DNA from: an uncultured beta proteobacterium
GTDB taxonomy: Bacteria > Pseudomonadota > Gammaproteobacteria > Burkholderiales > Burkholderiaceae_B
NCBI GenBank assembly: GCA_903924715.1
Contig: CAIYCP010000597.1
Coordinates: 1-6,628 of the forward strand
DNA: 6,628 bases
Reading direction: 5' to 3'
Both the position numbers and the translations under genes were made by a program. Shown piece after piece: positions 1 through 6,191 of this stretch. Position 1 is the stretch's first letter; each line of letters begins with the position of its first letter. Below the pieces are notes generated by a model that worked only from the letters and a program-made list of their open reading frames with translations, did not search any database and was not told the origin of the DNA.

Positions 1-25
1 GCGTGAGCTTTCGTCGAGCACCGAA

Positions 26-34
26 TGGTATAAA
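26..34 (+). promoter_or_regulatory. Possible extended -10 promoter of the J-domain gene
   Basis: TGG followed by TATAAA (positions 29-34) has the form of an extended -10 sigma-70 element, with the TGn motif directly upstream of a hexamer one base from TATAAT. No good -35 hexamer lies at 16-18 bp, which extended -10 promoters tolerate. Transcription would start near position 41 and leave a leader of about 70 nt before the gene at 110. The assignment rests only on the motif and on the element being upstream of the gene. Confidence 0.35.
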
Positions 35-109
35 TAGCCCGGTCGACATTTCTTGCTGACACCGAACTAAAATCATTCAGTCAGTCAGGTTATTCACCCC
101 ACACCAGAA

Positions 110-979
110 ATGTCCAAAGACTATTACCGAACACTTGGCGTACTCGATAACGCCGAAAATATTGTTATTAAAGCCGCTTACAAGGCGCTGGCGCAACGCT
201 ATCACCCTGACAAGTGGACAGGTAACAAAGGCGAAGCAACGCGCCGCATGTATGAAATCAATGAGGCCTACGACGTTTTATCTGATCCAGTTAAACGCAA
301 AGCTTTTGACTCACAAAGAGATCGCAATGCCTATCAGCCTGAGCCCGACGAGAACGAATTAAATTCTTCAGTGGATACGGTTTGGAAAAGTGTCATTGAG
401 TTCTTTCCAGATCTCATCGACATTGCTGGGCAACTCGGCAAAATCTCGAAGTCACTCGAGTCGTCATACAAAATCACTTTGTTAGAACAAAAAGAGTGGA
501 ACAGCCGCAGAGAGCTGGCCCATGTCTTTGAGACACAATTTCTTGAACGATATTTTGGTACAAATAAGAAAATTATCGAATACGTTAAAACGCTGATTTT
601 TTCTGATGAAAGAGAAGCAGTCAAAGCGGTGAATCAAGCGGTAAACCTGCTGGGTTCAGAAGTAGACCCGAGTGTGATCATCAACAAAATTGATCGAGAC
701 TGGAATGTCGGCGCATATCGTCAAAAACATCTACTGGCGACTGAAATCTTAAACAGCGGTGCGCGATTTAATTCAATCGATCAAGCGATCGAATTTATTA
801 CAAAACTCGAAGGCAGTGTCACAAAATCCACTCAAAAAGATCGCTACGCACTGATCCAAAAAGATCGCTATGCCGTCACGCGCTCTGGCACGAACACGGT
901 CTTGTATCTTGATAAAACAGCCCTGCTCGAGTATGCAAAAAAACTCGCAAATGATTTTCTGGCAAAAAAATCCATTTAA
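110..979 (+). CDS. J-domain (DnaJ-like) co-chaperone, class C
   Basis: The N-terminus, residues 4 to about 70, is a clear J domain: it opens with DYYRTLGV, has the invariant HPD tripeptide at residues 32-34, and continues with the helix III/IV pattern INEAYDVLSDP. J domains stimulate the ATPase of an Hsp70 (DnaK) and deliver clients to it, in the cytoplasm. The remaining ~215 residues have no G/F-rich linker, no CxxCxGxG zinc repeats and no DnaJ C-terminal domain, so this is a class C (type III) J protein, not housekeeping DnaJ. The C-terminal part is charged and mostly helix-like, with no obvious transmembrane segment; I do not recognise a named domain in it. Residues 242-257 are an 8-residue tandem duplication (QKDRYALI, QKDRYAVT). 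The Shine-Dalgarno signal before the ATG is poor, but the J domain begins at residue 4, so no later start is reasonable. It is separated from the transporter operon by a 216-bp regulatory region and is probably transcribed alone. The client is unknown. Confidence 0.9.
   Translation: MSKDYYRTLGVLDNAENIVIKAAYKALAQRYHPDKWTGNKGEATRRMYEINEAYDVLSDPVKRKAFDSQRDRNAYQPEPDENELNSSVDTVWKSVIEFFPDLIDIAGQLGKISKSLESSYKITLLEQKEWNSRRELAHVFETQFLERYFGTNKKIIEYVKTLIFSDEREAVKAVNQAVNLLGSEVDPSVIINKIDRDWNVGAYRQKHLLATEILNSGARFNSIDQAIEFITKLEGSVTKSTQKDRYALIQKDRYAVTRSGTNTVLYLDKTALLEYAKKLANDFLAKKSI
833..880 (+). repeat. 24-bp in-frame tandem duplication in the J-protein gene
   Basis: The 14-mer CAAAAAGATCGCTA occurs at 833-846 and again, identical, at 857-870, a period of exactly 24 bp (8 codons). 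The repeat units then diverge slightly. Translated, they read QKDRYALI (residues 242-249) and QKDRYAVT (250-257). The exact period and the nucleotide identity suggest a fairly recent local duplication, not convergence. Confidence 0.8.
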
Positions 980-1042
980 GCAAAAACGAAAGATTTTCGA
1001 TCGCCTCAAATCCACTAAGCGTGATGCCCAATAGCGTAAAAA

Positions 1043-1059
1043 TGCACTATATTGGTGCC
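1043..1059 (+). promoter_or_regulatory. NtrC (NR-I) enhancer-type binding site
   Basis: The sequence TGCACTATATTGGTGCC has the NtrC dyad form TGCACC-N5-GGTGCA, with GCAC and GTGC arms and the internal GG. Its 15-base core, GCACTATATTGGTGC, matches from memory one of the strong NtrC sites upstream of enterobacterial glnA. Its centre (1051) lies about 111 bp upstream of the start point predicted from the sigma-54 promoter at 1136-1151. That is a typical enhancer distance; the glnA sites lie near -108 and -140. The downstream target is the ABC importer operon starting at 1196. This is a sequence-based call, but the site and promoter support each other. Confidence 0.8.
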
Positions 1060-1135
1060 TCACTAACGATGAAGAAAATGCGCGGCTTGCCGCCAACACA
1101 AGCGTTTTTGCTATTGCCAGAGCAAGGACATCAGA

Positions 1136-1151
1136 TGGCATGTATATTGCT
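1136..1151 (+). promoter_or_regulatory. Sigma-54 (RpoN) -24/-12 promoter of the ABC importer operon
   Basis: TGGCATG-TATA-TTGCT matches the sigma-54 consensus TGGCACG-N4-TTGCW at every position except C to T at the sixth. The diagnostic GG (1137-1138, -24) and GC (1149-1150, -12) are separated by the required 10 bp. Transcription should start near 1162, giving a 34-nt leader with the ribosome-binding site AGGAG (1184-1188). Sigma-54 promoters need an enhancer-binding ATPase, and the NtrC-like site at 1043-1059 supplies a candidate. No competing sigma-70 promoter was evident in 980-1195. Confidence 0.8.
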
Positions 1152-1195
1152 TCGCTAGCACCAGACGCTTTGTCGCACTCACCAGGAGTTTTAGT

Positions 1196-2239
1196 ATGAA
1201 TCATTCATTCACAATCTCACGTAGCGCCAATGGTTTTAGGGCGCGCCTTTTAGGGGTCATGGCCCTTTTGTTCTGCCTCTACATGCCGCTCGAAGCTGCG
1301 GCCCAGGCTGCACCCAAAATCAAAATGGCCTATGCCAAATGCGCACACTGCCTATCAATGTCGATGGTTCCCGGCTTAGCCAAGGGCGTTGATATCGAAG
1401 CGATCAATTTTACTTCTGGCAACGATGCACTGACCGCCCTCGTGTCTAAAAGCGTTGACATCGCTCAAGTGACCTACCTGCACTTTGTGACTGGTTTAGA
1501 CAAGGGGATGGATCTGGTTGCGATCTCGGGCCAGGTCAATGGTGGCTCAGAACTTGTTGTGGCAAAAGATTTTCCACTTGCGGCAAATGACTGGGTCGGT
1601 TTGAAGAAAATGATTGCTGACTACAAAGCGCAAGGCAAACCATTTCGAATCGCCGCTTCGCGCGGTAACGCACAAGATTTGCACATGCGTGGTGAGTTCT
1701 TAAAAAATGGCATCAATCCAAGCCGCGACGTGCAGTTCGTCAATATTCCTAACCCCGCTGACCATAACGCCGCTTTACAACGCGGTGAGATTGAGCTGAT
1801 CGGTACGGTCGAGCCCTTTGCCTCGCAAATCCGCTTAGGCGGCGTTGGCAAGCATTTTAATTTTCCATACGACCAAGCTGCGGGCAAACTCACCAATCTG
1901 ATCGTCACGCGCTCGGATGTCATCAAAGAAAAACCTGAAGCTGTCAAGCAGACGGTAGCTGCCATCGTGTCGCTAGTCGATCAACTCAATAAGGACAAGC
2001 AAGCCTGGGTCGACAGCATCGTGAAGGGAACGGGTCTTGATCGTGGTATCGCCACGGAAGCCTTGCAAAATGCCTATCCCGACTACACGATGTATCGTGG
2101 CGCCACGTTAGCCATCGCTGACATGATGCGCGATCTTAAATATATTTCACGCGATGTGAACGCCGACATCGAGAAGAACATGAACTACTCATTCTTGACT
2201 TCCATTACTGGAAAAACACCGAAAGATCTTGGCTATTAA
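1196..2239 (+). CDS. NitT/TauT-type ABC importer, periplasmic substrate-binding protein
   Basis: This 347-residue protein should capture the solute in the periplasm and hand it to the permease and ATPase encoded directly downstream. The N-terminus is a Sec-type signal peptide: basic residues R9, R15 and R17, a hydrophobic core at about 18-32, then a small-residue cleavage region around AAAQA (34-38). The mature part follows the NMT1/SsuA-like binding-protein pattern: an initial beta strand (KIKMAYAK), a segment recording the solute site (INFTSGNDALTALVSKSVDIAQV), and a hinge region with the typical second-lobe motif GEIELIGTVEPFASQI. An unusual feature is CAHC at residues 49-52, just after the first strand where ligand contacts usually begin. 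The start is supported by AGGAG seven bases upstream. Substrate cannot be read from sequence; family members bind nitrate, taurine, alkanesulfonates, pyrimidines and aromatic acids. The NtrC/sigma-54 control region upstream favours a nitrogen-containing solute. Confidence 0.88.
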   Translation: MNHSFTISRSANGFRARLLGVMALLFCLYMPLEAAAQAAPKIKMAYAKCAHCLSMSMVPGLAKGVDIEAINFTSGNDALTALVSKSVDIAQVTYLHFVTGLDKGMDLVAISGQVNGGSELVVAKDFPLAANDWVGLKKMIADYKAQGKPFRIAASRGNAQDLHMRGEFLKNGINPSRDVQFVNIPNPADHNAALQRGEIELIGTVEPFASQIRLGGVGKHFNFPYDQAAGKLTNLIVTRSDVIKEKPEAVKQTVAAIVSLVDQLNKDKQAWVDSIVKGTGLDRGIATEALQNAYPDYTMYRGATLAIADMMRDLKYISRDVNADIEKNMNYSFLTSITGKTPKDLGY

Positions 2240-2251
2240 GGTGGCAAACTA

Positions 2252-3070
2252 ATGCCCTCACTGCTAACACGCCTCTGGGCACAACGGGGCCGCTTTGCGG
2301 TACCCGTTTTTCTTTTATTGCTCTGGGAATTTTTAGCCCGAATCGGCTATCTTCCACCGGCCCTGCTACCCGCACCTTCGCGCGTTTTCATGACTTGGGG
2401 TGACTGGATATTTGGTTTTGATGAATCGGCACAAGACATCTCGGGTCGCTGGCTAGGTGACGCTTTAGCGAGCACTACGAGGGTCTTCGCGGGTTACACG
2501 CTTGCCGGACTTCTTGGTGTCATGTTGGGCGTCTCAATCGGCTGGTGGCGCTTTGTTGAAAAGACAATTGAACCGACGCTTCAAATGTTGCGTCCAATTC
2601 CACCAGTCTCATGGATTCCGTTAGCCATCATCTGGTTTGGCATCGCTAACAAGCCAGCCATTTTTTTGGTGTTCTTAGGTGCATTTTTCCCGATTTTGAT
2701 GAACACGATTCATGGCGTCAAAACTGTCAATCGTGATTTACTGCGTGCGGCCGCCATGGCGGGTGCGCGCGAGGGGCAACTGTTGCGCTTTGTCGTTTTG
2801 CCAGCCGCCATGCCAAGTATTTTTGCTGGCTTACGAATTGGCGTAGGTAGCGCCTGGATGTTAACCGTGACCGCTGAGATGGTCGCGGTTAAAAGCGGTT
2901 TAGGTTATTCACTTTGGGATTCATACTATTTTCTACGCTACGACCTCGTGATCGCAAGCATGATTAGTATTGGATTATTGGGGTTTTTAACTGACTGGTT
3001 AATTAAGTCGATTATGAATCGTCTACTGCACTGGCAGCATGCTGGCACAGTGCAAGGGTCACGGGCTTAG
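2252..3070 (+). CDS. NitT/TauT-type ABC importer, inner-membrane permease
   Basis: A 272-residue integral membrane protein of the binding-protein-dependent transport family (SsuC/TauC-like). About six hydrophobic segments are visible, near residues 15-33, 78-98, 119-131, 136-153, 190-208 and 232-250. The cytoplasmic EAA loop that docks on the ATPase is at about 165-184, with the conserved glycine (AAAMAGA) and the closing LP pair (183-184). The N-terminal phrase LPPALLPAPSRV (34-45) is characteristic of this family. The start lies 12 bp after the stop of the binding-protein gene, and its ribosome-binding site (AAGGTGG) overlaps that stop, so the genes are very probably co-transcribed and translationally coupled. 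A homodimer of this protein would form the channel. The length is normal for the family and no defects were seen. Confidence 0.93.
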   Translation: MPSLLTRLWAQRGRFAVPVFLLLLWEFLARIGYLPPALLPAPSRVFMTWGDWIFGFDESAQDISGRWLGDALASTTRVFAGYTLAGLLGVMLGVSIGWWRFVEKTIEPTLQMLRPIPPVSWIPLAIIWFGIANKPAIFLVFLGAFFPILMNTIHGVKTVNRDLLRAAAMAGAREGQLLRFVVLPAAMPSIFAGLRIGVGSAWMLTVTAEMVAVKSGLGYSLWDSYYFLRYDLVIASMISIGLLGFLTDWLIKSIMNRLLHWQHAGTVQGSRA

Positions 3071-3079
3071 AGGATTCTT

Positions 3080-3862
3080 ATGTCATTCATCGAACTCAAT
3101 AATATTGTTAAGGTCTTTAAAGATCCACAGCGCGGCTCTGACATGCTTGCAATCGATGACATCACATTGTCGGTCGAGAAAAAAGAACTCGTGTGTTTAC
3201 TTGGCCCCAGTGGTTGTGGCAAATCCACGTTGCTTAATATGATTGCGGGTTTTGAAAAGCCAAGCTCGGGTGAAGTCAAGGTTGATGGAAAATTAATTAC
3301 CGGTCCCGGCGCGGATCGTGGCATGGTATTTCAACAACCTAATCTGATGCCCTGGCTACCTGTCTGGGATAACGTTGCGTTTGCATTAAAACTCAAAGGG
3401 CTCAACAAGAAAGATCGCCGAGCCGCCGCTCAACCTTTTATCGAAGCCGTCAAGCTAAATGGTTTTGAAAATCATCTGCCTGGTGAGCTATCGGGCGGCA
3501 TGGCGCAACGGGTTGGCATTGCGCGTGCGCTTTTGCAGAATCCAGCTGTGATTCTGATGGACGAACCCTTTGCCGCACTCGACGCGCAGACCAAACTAGA
3601 CATGCAAGAAGAGTTGGTCACGATCTGGCAACGTTATAACAGCACGATCGTCTTTGTGACCCATAGCGTAGATGAGGCCTTGATTTTAGGCACACAAGTC
3701 GTGGTCATGACGCATCGACCCGGAAAAATCCGCGAAACGATTTCAATTGACCTTGAGCGGCCACGCGACATTACCTCAACCGAATTTAACGATATCAAGC
3801 GCCACGTTTTAGATCTCATCCGCGAAGAAGCCGTGTTGGCTCGACAGGGTTTGAATACATAA
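3080..3862 (+). CDS. NitT/TauT-type ABC importer, ATP-binding protein
   Basis: A 260-residue cytoplasmic ATPase that powers the importer. All nucleotide-binding motifs are intact and in order: Walker A GPSGCGKST (42-50), Q-loop FQQPNLMPW (84-92), ABC signature LSGGMAQR (137-144), Walker B VILMDEP with catalytic E162 (157-163), D-loop AALDAQ (165-170) and H-loop H195 (VTHSVDEA). The signature LSGGM and the Q-loop with PW are typical of the SsuB/TauB/NrtD group, matching the permease and binding protein. It starts 9 bp after the permease stop with AGAGGA as ribosome-binding site, completing a three-gene operon. The C-terminal tail after about residue 230 shows no extra regulatory domain. It should be active; only the transported substrate is unknown. 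Confidence 0.95.
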   Translation: MSFIELNNIVKVFKDPQRGSDMLAIDDITLSVEKKELVCLLGPSGCGKSTLLNMIAGFEKPSSGEVKVDGKLITGPGADRGMVFQQPNLMPWLPVWDNVAFALKLKGLNKKDRRAAAQPFIEAVKLNGFENHLPGELSGGMAQRVGIARALLQNPAVILMDEPFAALDAQTKLDMQEELVTIWQRYNSTIVFVTHSVDEALILGTQVVVMTHRPGKIRETISIDLERPRDITSTEFNDIKRHVLDLIREEAVLARQGLNT

Positions 3863-3867
3863 TCTCT

Positions 3868-3895
3868 CTAAAAAAGAAATTCTAATAATTTTTAG
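3868..3895 (+). terminator. Weak AT-rich hairpin after the ABC operon
   Basis: CTAAAAA (3868-3874) can pair with TTTTTAG (3889-3895), a 7-bp stem with a 14-nt loop, six bases after the ATPase stop codon. The run of five T residues forms the descending arm. The stem has only one G:C pair, so any terminator activity would be weak, and read-through into the Bug gene is possible. Confidence 0.25.
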
Positions 3896-3912
3896 CGGTA
3901 TGATTGTCTATC

Positions 3913-3951
3913 GCCTTTGCATCATTGACCAATAATTAAAACAGCAAAGGC
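3913..3951. repeat. 8-bp inverted repeat upstream of the Bug-type gene
   Basis: GCCTTTGC (3913-3920) and GCAAAGGC (3944-3951) are perfect inverted copies separated by 23 AT-rich bases. The right arm ends five bases before the ribosome-binding site GGAG (3957-3960) of the downstream gene. It could be an operator for a dimeric regulator or a leader stem-loop that affects translation. There is no convincing -35/-10 pair inside it; TTGACC (3925-3930) has no good -10 partner at the right distance. Confidence 0.4.
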
Positions 3952-3956
3952 ATCAT

Positions 3957-3960
3957 GGAG
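3957..3960 (+). promoter_or_regulatory. Ribosome-binding site that decides the Bug-gene start
   Basis: GGAG lies six bases upstream of ATG at 3967, an ideal spacing. It overlaps an earlier in-frame ATG at 3955, which has only AAAGG four bases upstream, too close to work well. The start at 3967 also gives a cleaner signal peptide. Confidence 0.65.
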
Positions 3961-3966
3961 ACAAAC

Positions 3967-4923
3967 ATGATCCAAAAGTTATTACTCGCCTTCGTCTTGA
4001 TGGGTGCAATCTCAATGAGTTCAGCCCAGTATCCTGAACGTTCGATCAAGTTTATTGTGCCTTTTCCAGCGGGAAGCGCCACCGATACGGTTGCGCGACA
4101 ACTGGGCGAAGAAATGTCGCGCGATCTGGGTCAAGCCGTTGTGATCGATAACAAACCGGGCGCCCAAGGCATCATTGGCGTGAACACTGCGGTCGCAGCG
4201 CCGGCTGATGGTTACACCTTTGTGATTCTGGGCGTCACAACGGGCGCGAGCAATGTCACACTCTTTCGCAAATTACCTTACGATCCAATCAAAGATTTGA
4301 CCGGCATTGGCATGATCGCCGAATCACCAACCCTGTTAGTGAGTTCGACAAAATTTCCTGCCAATTCTGCCGCAGAACTTTTTGCCTTGGGCCGTAAAAA
4401 TCCTGGAACACTGACCTATGCCTATGGCTCAGGCAGCTCACAGATTGCCGCAGCCAAACTTGTCAGTATGGGGGATATTAAAGCGGTGCCAGTGCCCTAT
4501 CGTGGCTCGCCTCAAGCAATGACTGACGTCATGTCAGGGCAAGTCGATTTTATGTTTGTCGATCTTTCGGTCGCAATTCCGCAGCTGCAGGGCGGCAAGC
4601 TCAAAGCGCTGGGTGTCACCACGAAAGAAAGATTTCCTGTCATTCCACAAGTGCAATCCCTTCACGAATCAGGCGCTCCTGGTTACGAACTTGTCGTCTG
4701 GTTTGCCTTGGCGGGCCCAGCCAAACTTCCTGACGCTGTGACGCAGCGTATCTCAAAGGCTTTGAACACGGCATTAAAAAGCGCCGACCTTGCAAAAAAA
4801 TACGCGACGCTCGGTTTAGCGGTCAAGGCGTCAACCGCACAAGAGTTTCAAAGTTTCCTGAAGTCTGAAATCGTGACTTGGGGCGAACTCATCAAAGCCG
4901 CTGGCATCCCACCTGAAGATTAA
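3967..4923 (+). CDS. Orphan Bug-type (tripartite tricarboxylate family) solute-binding protein
   Basis: A secreted periplasmic binding protein of 318 residues from the preferred start (322 if ATG at 3955 is used). Numbering from 3967, residues 1-20 are a short signal peptide ending SMSSA, with cleavage before QYPE. The mature protein has the Bug hallmarks: the N-terminal YPERSIKFIVPFPAGSATD, where a loop contacts a carboxylate of the ligand, then VVIDNKPGAQGIIG, then PADGYTF, and a second-lobe motif VPYRGSPQAMTDVMSGQVDFMF. Bug proteins bind small organic acids or amides and are greatly expanded in Burkholderiales, most without linked membrane subunits. No TctA/TctB-like partners are present here, so it is an orphan. 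It follows the ABC operon by 104 bp on the same strand; a functional link is possible but unproven. Ligand unknown. Confidence 0.9.
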   Translation: MIQKLLLAFVLMGAISMSSAQYPERSIKFIVPFPAGSATDTVARQLGEEMSRDLGQAVVIDNKPGAQGIIGVNTAVAAPADGYTFVILGVTTGASNVTLFRKLPYDPIKDLTGIGMIAESPTLLVSSTKFPANSAAELFALGRKNPGTLTYAYGSGSSQIAAAKLVSMGDIKAVPVPYRGSPQAMTDVMSGQVDFMFVDLSVAIPQLQGGKLKALGVTTKERFPVIPQVQSLHESGAPGYELVVWFALAGPAKLPDAVTQRISKALNTALKSADLAKKYATLGLAVKASTAQEFQSFLKSEIVTWGELIKAAGIPPED

Positions 4924-4951
4924 GCACCAGTCACCACAAAAGTGCGCAATA

Positions 4952-4988
4952 GTAAAGGGCCTCAGTCGATCTCTCTGAGGCCCTTTAC
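4952..4988. terminator. Bidirectional terminator between convergent genes
   Basis: GTAAAGGGCCTCAG (4952-4965) and CTGAGGCCCTTTAC (4975-4988) form a perfect 14-bp stem with a 9-nt loop. The hairpin sits 28 bp after the Bug-gene stop and 26 bp before the stop of the minus-strand acyl-CoA dehydrogenase gene, the expected place for a shared terminator. There is no long T tract after either arm, only TTT inside the stem, so release efficiency cannot be judged by eye. Confidence 0.75.
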
Positions 4989-5014
4989 ACAACCTTGCAG
5001 AACAACCCAAGCAC

Positions 5015-6172
5015 TTAGGCGGTTGGGATGTTTCCGATACGAACTTTACCAGGCTGGTCTAACAGCGCCGCTGCAATGGTACGACGGTGTTCGGCCGCGG
5101 TACCACCGCGTAGCGACCAGGACGCCACTCTGCGATACCAGAGATTCAAATCGAAATCGCGAATGAAGCCCATTCCGCCATGAATCTGCTGCGCCGAGCG
5201 CACCACCATCATGCACTGTTCGTTACCAAAGGACTTGGCCTGCGCGACATTGACGCGATGGGGTAATTTCTGATCCATACGCCAGAGTGCCTCGCGCGAC
5301 AGCATGGTTGTGCCATCAATCGCATTCACCATATTGGCACACAAGTGTTGGATTGCCTGAAACGCACCGATCGGTTGGCCAAAGGCTTCACGCTGCTTGG
5401 CATGTGCAACCGCCATATCCAAGGTTCTACGGCCAGCACCCGCCATCATTGCGGCATACAACACAGAAGATAGATCCATGACCTCGAGCGCGATGCTGTT
5501 GCCCGCTTCGGCTTTTCCAATACGTGCGCCGAGGGGCACACGCACCTGCTTGAAGTGCACATTGGCTTCGCCGTCTTTTGCCATGGACACCAGCGCATCA
5601 CTGCTCAGACCGGGCGCATCCGTGGGCACGAGTGCGACACCTAAACGATTGGGTGCAGCCGCGTCGCGATAAATAACCAAACATTGGTTTGAAGCCCGAT
5701 AGCTACCCACAAAACTTTTCATGCCGTTCAAGACCAACTCGTTGCCTTCAACACGACCCTCAAGCTTGATTGAGTCAATTGCCCAGCGACCATTTTGTTC
5801 GGCTACGGCATGACTCAAGATCAGATCACCACTGAGCACGCGCTGCAACAGTGCTTGCTGTTCGGCGTTACCATGCCGATCGATGATCAAGGCAGGCACC
5901 ATCGTCGAGTGCAGGGGGATCGGCGCAATGTGATAGCCCGCCAACTCAAAGAGCAACGCCAAATATGTGAGCGGCAACTCTTGACCACCGTTTTTGTCAG
6001 ATAGGCAAAGTTGTAACCAACCATTTTCAGCAAATTTTTCCCATAATAAGGGGGAGTATTGCAGTGGATCGGTTTCAATCTTGCGCACTAACGCAGACGT
6101 GCATTCACCGGCTAAAAATTCTGAAGCCGCCTCTTTGATCTGTACTTCTTGGTCATCTAGCAAAATATCCAT
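5015..6172 (-). CDS. Acyl-CoA dehydrogenase family protein, probable non-catalytic subunit of a heteromeric enzyme
   Basis: A 385-residue protein of normal length for the family, which oxidises acyl-CoA thioesters to 2-enoyl-CoA using FAD and passes electrons to electron-transfer flavoprotein. The all-alpha N-terminal domain is at about 1-115, the beta domain about 116-225 and the C-terminal helical domain 226-380. Family motifs are clear: REAFGQPIGAFQAIQH (261-276) and QIHGGMGF (329-336). Two key features are missing. The FAD-loop motif, usually TEP-x-AGSD, reads VAEQNGRW (123-130). The catalytic-base position of medium-chain type enzymes (YEGT) reads RGGT (355-358), with G356 at the glutamate position; the alternative helix-G position appears to be serine (235/236). 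This pattern resembles the beta-like partner in actinobacterial alpha2beta2 steroid-side-chain dehydrogenases. It starts 19 bp after the upstream dehydrogenase gene, behind AAAGG. Substrate unknown. Confidence 0.88.
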   Translation of the reverse strand: MDILLDDQEVQIKEAASEFLAGECTSALVRKIETDPLQYSPLLWEKFAENGWLQLCLSDKNGGQELPLTYLALLFELAGYHIAPIPLHSTMVPALIIDRHGNAEQQALLQRVLSGDLILSHAVAEQNGRWAIDSIKLEGRVEGNELVLNGMKSFVGSYRASNQCLVIYRDAAAPNRLGVALVPTDAPGLSSDALVSMAKDGEANVHFKQVRVPLGARIGKAEAGNSIALEVMDLSSVLYAAMMAGAGRRTLDMAVAHAKQREAFGQPIGAFQAIQHLCANMVNAIDGTTMLSREALWRMDQKLPHRVNVAQAKSFGNEQCMMVVRSAQQIHGGMGFIRDFDLNLWYRRVASWSLRGGTAAEHRRTIAAALLDQPGKVRIGNIPTA

Positions 6173-6191
6173 GATTCATCTACCTTTATTC

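Noticed and set aside
987..999. Small hairpin CGAAA-GAT-TTTCG after the J-protein gene, considered as a terminator
   Set aside because: The stem has only 5 bp with a 3-nt loop and no T tract, too weak to call.
1082..1093. GCGGC-TT-GCCGC palindrome between enhancer and promoter
   Set aside because: A two-base spacer cannot form a stable full hairpin, and it matches no known operator. No IHF-like site was found nearby either.
1042..1158. 38-codon plus-strand frame starting ATG at 1042
   Set aside because: It has no ribosome-binding site, overlaps both the NtrC site and the sigma-54 promoter, and would lie upstream of the predicted transcription start.
773..1204. 143-codon open frame on the minus strand covering the 980-1195 intergenic region
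   Set aside because: It is antisense to the J-protein 3' end, resembles no known family, and covers the NtrC and sigma-54 elements. A chance open frame is the simpler explanation.
3899..3904. TATGAT as a -10 element for the Bug gene
   Set aside because: No -35-like hexamer lies at an acceptable distance and there is no extended -10 TGn motif.
3955..3957. ATG at 3955 as the Bug-gene start
   Set aside because: The GGAG signal overlaps this codon and is ideally placed for ATG at 3967, which also gives a typical signal peptide.
5287..5672. Plus-strand open frames opposite the complete dehydrogenase gene
   Set aside because: They are antisense to a well-supported coding region and have no recognisable domains.
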